Assembly (NCBI GenBank): GCA_023395575.1
Contig: JAEWZA010000090.1
Span: 1-9,365, forward strand
Direction of reading: 5' to 3'
From: Bacillota bacterium
Lineage (GTDB): Bacteria > Bacillota > Clostridia > Acetivibrionales > DSM-1351
DNA: 9,365 nucleotides
Positions 1-7,331 of the stretch are shown in pieces. The notes beneath the pieces are model-generated. The model was not told where the DNA came from, did no database searches, and saw only the letters and a list, made by a program, of their open reading frames with translations. Position 1 is the stretch's first letter; each line of letters opens with the position of its first letter. Made by a program: the position numbers and the translations under genes.

Positions 1-2
1 AT

Positions 3-3000
3 CTAGGAGGTGCTATCTATAATGATCAGGGCTCGATAAATTTAATGGCGCAATTGGGTAATAAAATAGTCTTTGATGATTCAATATACAATAATACAGG
101 CAGTTCAGTAATTAATATTAATAAAAATGACGGTTCCGATTATTTGGGTACAGTTGAGTTTAATAATAGTGTTAACGGTATATATGACCCTGTAATCAAT
201 GTTTATAACGGGGTATTAAAACTTGGGCATACATACCAATCAGATGGGACTACACTTCGTTCAACAGGTACTATTGCAAACAACATTCTGAATCTTTACG
301 GTGGAACGATAGATATGATGGATGGGATAGTGGGTAATTACATAAGTACTCAGTCATTATCTATTGCCAAGGATTCATCAATAGGACTGAAGTTTGATGT
401 GGATTTATCAAATTCGACAACAGATTATTTTTCTTTAACAAACAGTCTTGTAAATTCAGGTTCGGGAACGCAAAATGGAGTATTCAGAATAGATGACATA
501 AATGTGCTTCATGATGCGACTGCAACAAATACAAATGTAAACTTATTTACGGGTTCAAATACACCTTCGTTAAGCCAAATAGTAGGAGCTACAATAGATA
601 CAACATTATACAGATATATTGTATCTCAGGATAGTTCGAATTTGGGACAGCTTAATTTTTTACGCCAGTTTTATTCTGATGAATTATATAATGCCTTAAA
701 ATCTTCTGATATAGTAAGATCTCTCTCAATGTCGTCTGATATATTGGTTGTTGAAAATTTAAATAATATGATTGGCACAAACGGAGAACTGACGGTTAAC
801 GGCAACGGTTATACTATTGACGGGCAAGATCATACAGGAGTTATAATAGGTACAGGTCAAACTTATAATATTAATGATGTATTGAGTTATTCAAAATTCA
901 GCTCATCAGATGGTGGTGCGATAAACAACGCAGGCACTTTAAATATAACAAATACATTGATAACAAATAATACGGCAACCGGTGATGGTGGAGCGATTTA
1001 TAATACAGGTACTATGACCATAAAAGGTTTATCTGCTATCACAAATAATAGTTCTTCAGGTAAAGGTGGTGCAATATATAACGAAGGTACTGTTAATATA
1101 ATTGCAGATACAGGCGATATTACGATAAGTGGAAATTCCGATAGTAATGGTGTTGGGGTATATTTAAAAGGCGGCGAAATGGACTTTAATGCCGCTTCAA
1201 CAAGAAAAATAACGATATCAGACAAAATAGAGTCTGAAGATAATACAAGCATAATAAAAATAAATAGTGGAACTGAAAATAATGATGGAAGTATAGTACT
1301 TGATGCTGATATGTCAGGATATAAAGGTGCTGTAAATTTAGATGGTGGTGTTTTAAAACTTGGAACAAGCGGAATATTTTTTGGAAATGCTATAGATAAA
1401 ATTGCTCTTGGTATTGCAGAATCTGCTACTTTAAATCTTCAAAACAACAAAATAGATACAATTTATGCGTCTTCATACACCGGAGGTGGAAGATTCCTAA
1501 TGGATGTAAGCCTTTCTGATGCAAAATCAGACAGTGTAATAGTAGATACAATTAATCAAACTTCATTAGTAACTATTTCAGGAATTCAGCTTCTATCTGA
1601 TAATGCTTCAAATCAGAGTATAAAAATGTTCTCAGATGGTGTTAACATTGATGATTTTAGTATAAGCGCAAATACAAGTACAAAGAGATATTTGATAACA
1701 AAAGATGCTGATAATTCGGGTTTTATATACGTAAAATATCTAGGCGATGTAGGTGATGGGCTTATTGCACAGCTTGAATCCACAGGTACAAGAAGCTATT
1801 CCCAAACTAGTGCGCAGTACACGGCGACATTAAATCTTCCTAATATGAACGCAATATCAGGACAAACAAATACTTTAGAGATATTTGGGCAAAATAAGAT
1901 ATTTTCTGGAAATAATACATTCTCATTATTCAAGGTAGATACAGAAGACCCTAGCTCTTCTGCAGGTACCGCAAGAGAGCTTATTGTTCACGATGCAGCG
2001 ATTACAAATGCAAGAGGTATAAATGGAAGCGCTTTTATTCTAAATGGAAAAGATGCCCAAGCTACTCTTGATAACGTAAATGTTTCAAACAACCAGTCAA
2101 CAAGTAATGGTGGCTCTATATCAATAACAAATGGTGCATCCCTTGTTATAAATGGTGGTATTTTTTCTAACAATACTGCTAATGGAAAAGGTGGCGCTAT
2201 TTATATAAAAGGAGGAGCTAGTGACCCATCAACTCTTACAATAATTTCAAATATAAATAATACGGTTTTCTCCGACAATAATGCAGATACAACTGATAAT
2301 TCAATCTATATGGCAGGTAATTCAGTCTTAAATATTAACAACAGTTCTTTGGCAAAACTTATTCTTTCAGATGGAATCGAAACCTCAGGAGCGAATAATA
2401 TATTAAATATAAACAAGGCAATAGGTTCTGCTCCAATAGATGGTTCATTTGATATAACATCAGATTTCAGTACTTTTAAAGGTAATAATTACGTAAATCT
2501 TTATAATGGTGCATTAAAACTTACAAGCTCAGGAAAGTTCTTTGGAAATACAGGAAACCAAGAAGATTATATCAATTTATCGATGAAAAATGATTCTATC
2601 TTGAATCTTCAAAATAATAAAATAGATACAATATATTTGAACTCTTTCGAGACGGAAGGTACAAATACCCTTGCGAAACTTGATATAGACCTTTCGCTTC
2701 ACAAAGTTGATAAGATAATCTCTTCAACTGTTACAGGCACTCCTGTTCTCAATATTGATACTTTTAATATAATAACTAATGCAGTAACTGACAGTACATT
2801 TGATATTACATCACCAAACATTTTGATAAACTATATTGGAGATGATTCTTACTACACATCAGATTATTCATATCAGGTTGCAAAAGAATCTAATTCTATA
2901 CATTTTATTTCGGAATATATAGGCGGGGATGGTTTAAAAAGAGTTCTCAATAATATTGGGGTAAGGACATACTCTATGGTTCTTGATTCTGAAGGTAAAA

Positions 3001-4095
3001 CTGAAACATATACAGCCAATGAGAACCTTCCGAGTCTCAATGCTGAATATTCTGAAGGCAGAGAAAATAGAGTAACTATATACGGAAACGGAGGTACTAT
3101 TTCCGGTGCTAGTCAATATAGCCTTTTCAAAGTAGATTCTTCTTTGAATAATACGGAAAGAGAATTGAGACTTAATGATGTTACTTTGGCAAATGCTAAA
3201 GCTACTCAGGGGAGTGCTTTATATGAAAAAGGTCAAGCTACTGTAAGTGCAAATTCGGTTAAATTTCAGAATAATATATCTAATTCTGAAGGTGGTGCTG
3301 TATATCTTGCAGATGGTGCTAAGTTAAATATTTCAGGCAGTAGCCTGTTCAAGAATAATATTTCATCTTCAAAAGGTGGAGCTATCTATATGAAAGGCTT
3401 TGATTCTGATAATAAGCCCGTTATGACTGTGACTAGCAGTAGTTCTACGGTGGAATTTACGGGTAACAAACAAAATGATACAGAAAACAATGCCATTTAT
3501 ATGGCGGGAAATGCCACCCTAAATCTTAAATCTACTTCCGTTGATAAGCCAATAATATTTAATGATTCAATAGCATCTGAAGGCATAAATAACTCTATAA
3601 ATATAAATATTCCAGATGAGTCTTCATATAATGGAAAAGTTGTATTTAATTCTGATATGAGCGGGTACACAAATGATATTAATGTATACAGCGGCAATCT
3701 TAATCTTACCTACCCTAATATGAGATTTAATACTTCGTCATTCAAGATGTATCAGAATGCAACATTAGACTTGCGAAATGCACTTATCGATAATGTTAAT
3801 ATTTCTAATTTGCAATTTGATTCAGGCACATCAAATCTCAGTGTTGATATTGATGGGCTTCACCAAAAAGCAGATACAATTAATGCTCTTGGTTCAACGG
3901 GAACTTTGAATATAAACAATTTCAATGTGTTGACAGATAGTCTGTCATCTAAAACTGGTCCTATATTGATATCAGAAACAGAAGGTCTTAACATTTCAAC
4001 AAATCCTGACGCTACGTACTTAGGACCTATATACAAATATTTTCTAACATCATCAGGCACCCAAAGTGTTGTCTTAAATAGAGCATACTCAAACA
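3..4095 (+). repeat. Four tandem passenger modules of ~360-394 residues
   Basis: The passenger is an imperfect tandem repeat, the first copy cut by the window edge. Two landmarks fix the period. The motif NL-x2-x2-x-ID (NLYGGTID, NLQNNKID, NLQNNKID, DLRNALID) begins at bases 291, 1434, 2604 and 3768, giving steps of 381, 390 and 388 codons. The module-end motif (YRYIV, KRYLI, YSYQV, YKYFL) lies at 609, 1683, 2865 and 4032, giving steps of 358, 394 and 389 codons. Each full module has the same order: a pectate-lyase-like stretch ending in GGAIY motifs, a strand-rich N-[AS]-IYMAGN-type segment in the last two copies, a DMSGY/SDFS stretch, the NLQNNKID motif, then a D[IV]-D/S-L segment. Copies 2 and 3 are nearly identical at DNA level around 1434-1466 and 2604-2636 (3 differences in 33 bases), suggesting recent duplication or gene conversion. 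Confidence 0.85.
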
Positions 4096-5069
4096 GTTTT
4101 AACCCTGTTGTATACTCTTCGCCAGTAACATCAACTGTTGGAACGTATTCAAATATGATGAATACCTATAATCAGGCATTTACAAATTCTGATGTGTTTA
4201 TGATGCAGCCGCAAGCCCAAAGATTGGCATATAGACTCAGAAATAGATATGCAATACAAGAAGTTGATAACGCGGAGAAAAAAACAATCTATCCTGAACT
4301 TGTATCGGGGCCGTGGTATAGGCCATATACAACATTTGAAAGTGTCGGGTTGAAAAATGGTCCTACCGTTTCAAATACAAGTTATGGAAGCTTCGTAGGA
4401 TACGACATGCCTCTTGAAGAAGGTAGACACGGTTTCCAAAATGTAATAAGTGCATATGCGGGATATAATGGCTCTAATCAAAGTTACGAAGGTGTTAATG
4501 TCTACCAAAACGGCGGTTTGTTCGGTATTAACAAATCGTTCTTTAAGAATAATTTCTTTACTTCTCTGACAGCTAATATATCTGCTTCAAGCGCACATTC
4601 TTCTTCTTCGCGTTCAACTTCTGATTTTACAACTCTTGCAACAGGAATAGCATCCAAGACTGGCTATAACATTGAGTTAGGTGAGTCAAAATGCATAGTT
4701 CAACCAAGTTTAATGCTTGCCTATTCATTTATAAAAACGTTTAATTATCGGGATTCAAATGGAATCAATTATAGTTCAGACGCTTTAAACGTGCTTCAAA
4801 TAAATCCTGGAGTAAAGTTTATTGCTAACATTAAAGGCTCCTATCAGCCTTATATGGGAGTGAATATGGTGTGGAATATGATGAATGATGGTGAGTATAA
4901 AGCTAATGACATAAGTATTCCTATGGTATCAGTGAAACCTTATGTTGAATATGGAGTCGGTTTGCAAAAAAGATTTGGAGAAAGATTCACAGGCTATTTG
5001 CAATCAATGGTTAGAAACGGTGGAAGAAATGGTGTTTCTCTTCAATTTGGCTTTAAATGGGCAATATAA
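3..5069 (+). CDS. Pmp-like autotransporter adhesin, 5'-truncated by window edge
   Basis: This is a type V-secreted surface protein: a beta-helical passenger carried to the cell surface by its own C-terminal barrel. The frame is open from base 3 (it reads LGGAIYNDQGSINL before the first ATG at 45), so the real start and signal peptide lie upstream. Residue numbers here count from the ATG at 45. The passenger (to about 1,390) is rich in Asn, Ser, Thr and Gly. It carries GGA[I/V] motifs at 290, 315, 341, 716, 1083 and 1111, often preceded by FxxN (IFSNN, KFQNN, LFKNN), the signature pairing of polymorphic membrane proteins. Large modules repeat about every 360-394 residues. The barrel covers about 1415-1674 and the protein ends FGFKWAI. 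I see one Cys (1550, in the barrel); the visible passenger appears Cys-free, as is common for autotransporters. Adhesion is inferred from the family; the ligand is unknown. The autotransporter class is secure, the specific role is not. Confidence 0.9.
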   Translation, partial: LGGAIYNDQGSINLMAQLGNKIVFDDSIYNNTGSSVININKNDGSDYLGTVEFNNSVNGIYDPVINVYNGVLKLGHTYQSDGTTLRSTGTIANNILNLYGGTIDMMDGIVGNYISTQSLSIAKDSSIGLKFDVDLSNSTTDYFSLTNSLVNSGSGTQNGVFRIDDINVLHDATATNTNVNLFTGSNTPSLSQIVGATIDTTLYRYIVSQDSSNLGQLNFLRQFYSDELYNALKSSDIVRSLSMSSDILVVENLNNMIGTNGELTVNGNGYTIDGQDHTGVIIGTGQTYNINDVLSYSKFSSSDGGAINNAGTLNITNTLITNNTATGDGGAIYNTGTMTIKGLSAITNNSSSGKGGAIYNEGTVNIIADTGDITISGNSDSNGVGVYLKGGEMDFNAASTRKITISDKIESEDNTSIIKINSGTENNDGSIVLDADMSGYKGAVNLDGGVLKLGTSGIFFGNAIDKIALGIAESATLNLQNNKIDTIYASSYTGGGRFLMDVSLSDAKSDSVIVDTINQTSLVTISGIQLLSDNASNQSIKMFSDGVNIDDFSISANTSTKRYLITKDADNSGFIYVKYLGDVGDGLIAQLESTGTRSYSQTSAQYTATLNLPNMNAISGQTNTLEIFGQNKIFSGNNTFSLFKVDTEDPSSSAGTARELIVHDAAITNARGINGSAFILNGKDAQATLDNVNVSNNQSTSNGGSISITNGASLVINGGIFSNNTANGKGGAIYIKGGASDPSTLTIISNINNTVFSDNNADTTDNSIYMAGNSVLNINNSSLAKLILSDGIETSGANNILNINKAIGSAPIDGSFDITSDFSTFKGNNYVNLYNGALKLTSSGKFFGNTGNQEDYINLSMKNDSILNLQNNKIDTIYLNSFETEGTNTLAKLDIDLSLHKVDKIISSTVTGTPVLNIDTFNIITNAVTDSTFDITSPNILINYIGDDSYYTSDYSYQVAKESNSIHFISEYIGGDGLKRVLNNIGVRTYSMVLDSEGKTETYTANENLPSLNAEYSEGRENRVTIYGNGGTISGASQYSLFKVDSSLNNTERELRLNDVTLANAKATQGSALYEKGQATVSANSVKFQNNISNSEGGAVYLADGAKLNISGSSLFKNNISSSKGGAIYMKGFDSDNKPVMTVTSSSSTVEFTGNKQNDTENNAIYMAGNATLNLKSTSVDKPIIFNDSIASEGINNSININIPDESSYNGKVVFNSDMSGYTNDINVYSGNLNLTYPNMRFNTSSFKMYQNATLDLRNALIDNVNISNLQFDSGTSNLSVDIDGLHQKADTINALGSTGTLNINNFNVLTDSLSSKTGPILISETEGLNISTNPDATYLGPIYKYFLTSSGTQSVVLNRAYSNSFNPVVYSSPVTSTVGTYSNMMNTYNQAFTNSDVFMMQPQAQRLAYRLRNRYAIQEVDNAEKKTIYPELVSGPWYRPYTTFESVGLKNGPTVSNTSYGSFVGYDMPLEEGRHGFQNVISAYAGYNGSNQSYEGVNVYQNGGLFGINKSFFKNNFFTSLTANISASSAHSSSSRSTSDFTTLATGIASKTGYNIELGESKCIVQPSLMLAYSFIKTFNYRDSNGINYSSDALNVLQINPGVKFIANIKGSYQPYMGVNMVWNMMNDGEYKANDISIPMVSVKPYVEYGVGLQKRFGERFTGYLQSMVRNGGRNGVSLQFGFKWAI
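4287..5066 (+). other. Autotransporter beta-barrel (translocator) domain
   Basis: The last ~260 residues (about 1415-1674 from the ATG at 45) have the usual length and texture of an autotransporter beta-domain: amphipathic strands alternating with short Gly/Asn/Ser turns, many aromatic residues, and Gly-rich strands near the end (VEYGVGLQKRF, VSLQFGFKW). It opens with an aromatic, Pro-containing stretch (GPWYRPYTTFESVG), and the preceding basic segment with LAYRLRNRYA could be the linker helix through the pore. The very last residues are A-I after FKW rather than the common terminal Phe or Trp of the barrel-assembly signal, a small deviation. No catalytic motif for passenger autocleavage is recognisable, so the passenger may stay attached. 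Confidence 0.8.
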
Positions 5070-5100
5070 TAAGTTGTATCTTGCTAAAATGTGTAGGGTT

Positions 5101-5134
5101 TTATAGCTATAATTTTAAATATTACATAATGTAA
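5101..5134 (+). promoter_or_regulatory. Candidate promoter -10 with flanking palindromes upstream of the transpeptidase gene
   Basis: The 153-base gap between the autotransporter and the transpeptidase gene contains a perfect -10 hexamer, TATAAT, at 5108-5113. It overlaps a perfect 12-base palindrome, TTATAGCTATAA (5101-5112). Just downstream, where transcription would begin, is a second perfect inverted repeat, TTACAT-A-ATGTAA (5122-5134), a plausible dyad for a repressor. I see no convincing -35 at a 16-18 base spacing: TTGCTA at 5081 leaves 21 bases. This may therefore be an activator-dependent promoter or simply AT-rich sequence. No terminator with a T-run is visible after the autotransporter stop. 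The implied 5' leader would be about 100 bases. Confidence 0.35.
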
Positions 5135-5208
5135 CAAAAGAATATACGAATGATATAAATAGTAAATATTTCGAGGTTTTTGTACTTTTTAAATATAAGA
5201 GAACATTC

Positions 5209-5225
5209 GAAAGGTTTTACTAGTG
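5209..5225 (+). promoter_or_regulatory. Ribosome binding site fixing a GTG start
   Basis: GAAAGG (5209-5214) lies 8 bases before the GTG at 5223-5225. An in-frame TAA at 5196-5198 closes the frame upstream, and no ATG, GTG or TTG occurs between it and 5223. The next in-frame ATG (5334) would remove 37 residues. The GTG start is therefore well supported, which matters because it shows the protein has no missed N-terminal signal peptide. TTTCGA (5169-5174) can pair with TCGAAA (5207-5212) and partly cover this site, but six base pairs over a 32-base loop is weak. Confidence 0.7.
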
Positions 5226-7220
5226 TCCATAAGTTCATTTTCAAATGATTTTTGGAAATTAATTAACAGTATAGCATCCGGCAGTTACGTTAGGACTCCA
5301 GGGAGCAATGCTGATTTTAGTATATTCTCTGGAATGAGCAGCACCGAAATCTCTGCATATATAGCAAATGGTTCATCAAACAGTATCTTTTCAGATTCTG
5401 TATCAAGTGCATTACAAAATCAAGATATTTTTAAACAACTTGATAGAAATGATAATAATAAACTTGATGCAGATGAAATACAAATATTAAATGATCTTGC
5501 AAAAATAAAAACATCAGGCGCATCTGCTGATATCTCAGCTTACAGCGAAACAGGCTTGAATCTAGACAATTTTAAAGAAGTTATAGGTAATAACTTCTTT
5601 GCAAATGAAGATTTACAAAATATTTTCAATACAGATGGTCAAGTTTCCTTGGCTAATATATTTGAAAACCTTGATGCCAATAATGACAATGTTTTAGATA
5701 ATAATGAATTGTCTGCAAATGATGGCGTAATCTCTGCTGACAATTTCTTAAATATTCTGAATAATACAGTAAATGCTCTTGCTGATACAACAACTGGAAC
5801 AACTCCTACAACTACTCCTACAACTACAACTGCAACTACGACTGCAGAAACAAATAAGACTTCTCAAACAGAAAAAACTTCTTCAGGCGGAGGAGGTGGA
5901 GGCTCAACTAGTAGCTCTTCTAGCTCTACACCTACTACAGCCACTACCACAACAACTACCGCATCATCAGGAACTCCTGAGGAACAATTAGAAGCTCTTA
6001 AGCAAGAAAGAACTCAAATTGTATCAGATTATGATTCAAAGATTACTACTCTTCAATCAGATTTAGATACAATAATTGAGGACGCTTTTAAGGATGATGA
6101 AGCAAATAAAAAATTAAAAGAAGATTACGATACTAAAAAAGCTGATTTAGCTACATGTGAAGCATCAGTTACTGCAAAAAAATCTGATATCAGCACTTGC
6201 AAAAGCAGTATTTCAGCATTAACAGGTGACATAGAAGGCTTAAAAGCTGAATTAGGTGGCTTGAAAACAGATACAGAAGACGCTGATGTAAATGCTAAAA
6301 ATGCTGCAAGAATTGAAGAAATAAATGCACAAATATCTACAAAAGAAGGAGAAAAAGCTACTCTAGAACAGCAAAAAACAACTCTAGAAGGAGAGCTTGC
6401 AACATTAGAAGCAGATAAAGCAACAAAGCAACAAGCACTTAATCAAGCATTAGATGCAATGACAGCAGCAAAACCTGAACTAAAAGAAGCAATTGATGCT
6501 AAAAAAGCTGAGCTTGATTCTGCAAAATCAGAAAAAGAAACTAAACTAAGCGAACAAGATTCTAAAATTGAAGCGAAAGAAGCAGAAGTAATTGAAAACA
6601 AAAAGTCTCAAGGTGAATCTAACGGAAAGACATCTTCTCCAGTTAGCTCAAATGCACAAGACCTCTATAAATCTTTAGGATTAGACCAAAAAGGCTTAAG
6701 TCTTGAAGTTTTTTCTGATGCTTTAGAAGGTTATAGTAAATTGCAAGATAAAGGCAATGGAATGCTTGGCATCTTTGATACAAGCCAAAGAGCAGATAAA
6801 GAGAGATACTATTTAATTAACCTTAATACCGGTGAATTAGTTGCACAAAGTGTAATGAAAACAGGTTCAGGCAATATGGATAATGTTAAAGGAGCTAATA
6901 GAGACGGTTCTCACGCTACTTTGTCCGGCTTTGTAAAAATAGGAAAAGAATATTATTCTTCAAGCATGAAGAAAAACGCTATGAACGTAGTTGGTTTGGA
7001 GCAAGGAATTAATGATAATGCCGATGCTAAGGGAATTGCTTTCCATTATACCAAATTTAATAGCACTTGGGGTTGTTTTGGATTCCCTCCTGTAAAAGGT
7101 GATGATAAAAATCACACTAAAACTTATGAATTGATGAGAAAATTGGCACCGACAGGTACTATAATTTATACCGTTCCAACAGATGAGAATGAATATAAAG
7201 CACTAAGTGCACTTTTATAA
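5223..7220 (+). CDS. EF-hand / coiled-coil protein with C-terminal YkuD_2 L,D-transpeptidase domain
   Basis: Predicted peptidoglycan L,D-transpeptidase (or a cell-wall-anchoring relative) acting in the periplasm. Order: residues 1-180 hold two canonical 12-residue EF-hand loops, D74-E85 (DRNDNNKLDADE) and D151-E162 (DANNDNVLDNNE), plus two degenerate ones near 136-147 and 166-175. Residues 42-87 and 103-163 look like an internal duplication. A Thr/Ser linker with six glycines spans 189-250. A charged Ala/Glu/Lys/Leu coiled coil runs over about 252-462. The enzyme domain is about 476-665. It matches YkuD_2 (PF13645-type) proteins in GLEQGINDNAD (591-601), with the conserved His608 and nucleophile Cys618 (TWGC); His564 is also plausible at the site. 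That family usually reads SWGCPA, whereas here it is TWGCFGFPP. No signal peptide or lipobox is visible (N-terminus MSISSFSNDFWK), which is odd for a wall enzyme. The start is GTG. The domain assignment is firm; the export route and substrate are unknown. Confidence 0.85.
   Translation: MSISSFSNDFWKLINSIASGSYVRTPGSNADFSIFSGMSSTEISAYIANGSSNSIFSDSVSSALQNQDIFKQLDRNDNNKLDADEIQILNDLAKIKTSGASADISAYSETGLNLDNFKEVIGNNFFANEDLQNIFNTDGQVSLANIFENLDANNDNVLDNNELSANDGVISADNFLNILNNTVNALADTTTGTTPTTTPTTTTATTTAETNKTSQTEKTSSGGGGGGSTSSSSSSTPTTATTTTTTASSGTPEEQLEALKQERTQIVSDYDSKITTLQSDLDTIIEDAFKDDEANKKLKEDYDTKKADLATCEASVTAKKSDISTCKSSISALTGDIEGLKAELGGLKTDTEDADVNAKNAARIEEINAQISTKEGEKATLEQQKTTLEGELATLEADKATKQQALNQALDAMTAAKPELKEAIDAKKAELDSAKSEKETKLSEQDSKIEAKEAEVIENKKSQGESNGKTSSPVSSNAQDLYKSLGLDQKGLSLEVFSDALEGYSKLQDKGNGMLGIFDTSQRADKERYYLINLNTGELVAQSVMKTGSGNMDNVKGANRDGSHATLSGFVKIGKEYYSSSMKKNAMNVVGLEQGINDNADAKGIAFHYTKFNSTWGCFGFPPVKGDDKNHTKTYELMRKLAPTGTIIYTVPTDENEYKALSALL
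5787..5972 (+). repeat. Low-complexity Thr/Ser/Gly-coding tract
   Basis: About 62 codons dominated by ACA/ACT/ACC threonine codons, with a run of six glycine codons at 5886-5903 followed by serine codons. In the protein it is a flexible linker between the EF-hand region and the coiled coil, similar to Thr/Ser-rich spacers of surface proteins and a possible O-glycosylation target. The trinucleotide repetition makes it prone to in-frame length change by replication slippage. A 72-codon open frame here on the same strand is only a by-product of the repetition. Confidence 0.7.
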
Positions 7221-7230
7221 TAAACAGAGC

Positions 7231-7310
7231 GGACTGTTTGATTAACCATATAATCAAACATAAATATTTGTAATTTCAAGGACGGTTTGATATCCTAGCA
7301 TATAGGATAT
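7231..7310 (+). repeat. Paired direct repeats with two hairpins in the transpeptidase-membrane protein gap
   Basis: The 111-base gap contains GGACTGTTTGAT (7231-7242) and GGACGGTTTGAT (7280-7291), a 12-base direct repeat with one mismatch and a 49-base offset. The first runs into a perfect hairpin, TGTTTGATTA (7235-7244), loop ACCATA, TAATCAAACA (7251-7260). The second runs into ATATCCTA (7290-7297), loop GCATA, TAGGATAT (7303-7310). Neither stem is GC-rich nor followed by a T-run, so neither is a canonical intrinsic terminator. They may act as mRNA-end structures, a leader for the next gene, or protein-binding dyads. Confidence 0.6.
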
Positions 7311-7331
7311 TTATAAAAAGTTGAAGTATTA

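Noticed and set aside
45..47. ATG at 45 as the start of the autotransporter
   Set aside because: The frame is open back to base 3 and encodes another GGAIYN motif before this ATG. There is no signal peptide after it, so it is an internal methionine of a gene that starts outside the window.
998..4060. Six antisense open frames of 60-84 codons inside the autotransporter gene
   Set aside because: They lie opposite a continuous repeat-rich coding frame, lack ribosome sites and family features, and are expected from the biased codon use.
3..4095. CRISPR array or tandem-repeat non-coding locus
   Set aside because: The repeats are in-frame, diverged protein modules hundreds of codons long, with no short identical repeats and spacers.
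5773..5991. A 72-codon same-strand frame rich in Leu and Gln
   Set aside because: It is the shifted reading of the ACN/CTN-rich linker tract of the transpeptidase gene; its composition is an artefact of that repeat.
7235..7260. Intrinsic terminator after the transpeptidase gene
   Set aside because: The stem is perfect but AT-rich and is followed by TAAATATTTG, not a run of T, so I list it only as a hairpin.
7287..7317. Promoter for the membrane-protein gene (TTGATA with TTATAA or TATAAA)
   Set aside because: Spacing is 18-19 bases and the implied transcript would start within about 10 bases of the ATG; too weak in such AT-rich DNA.
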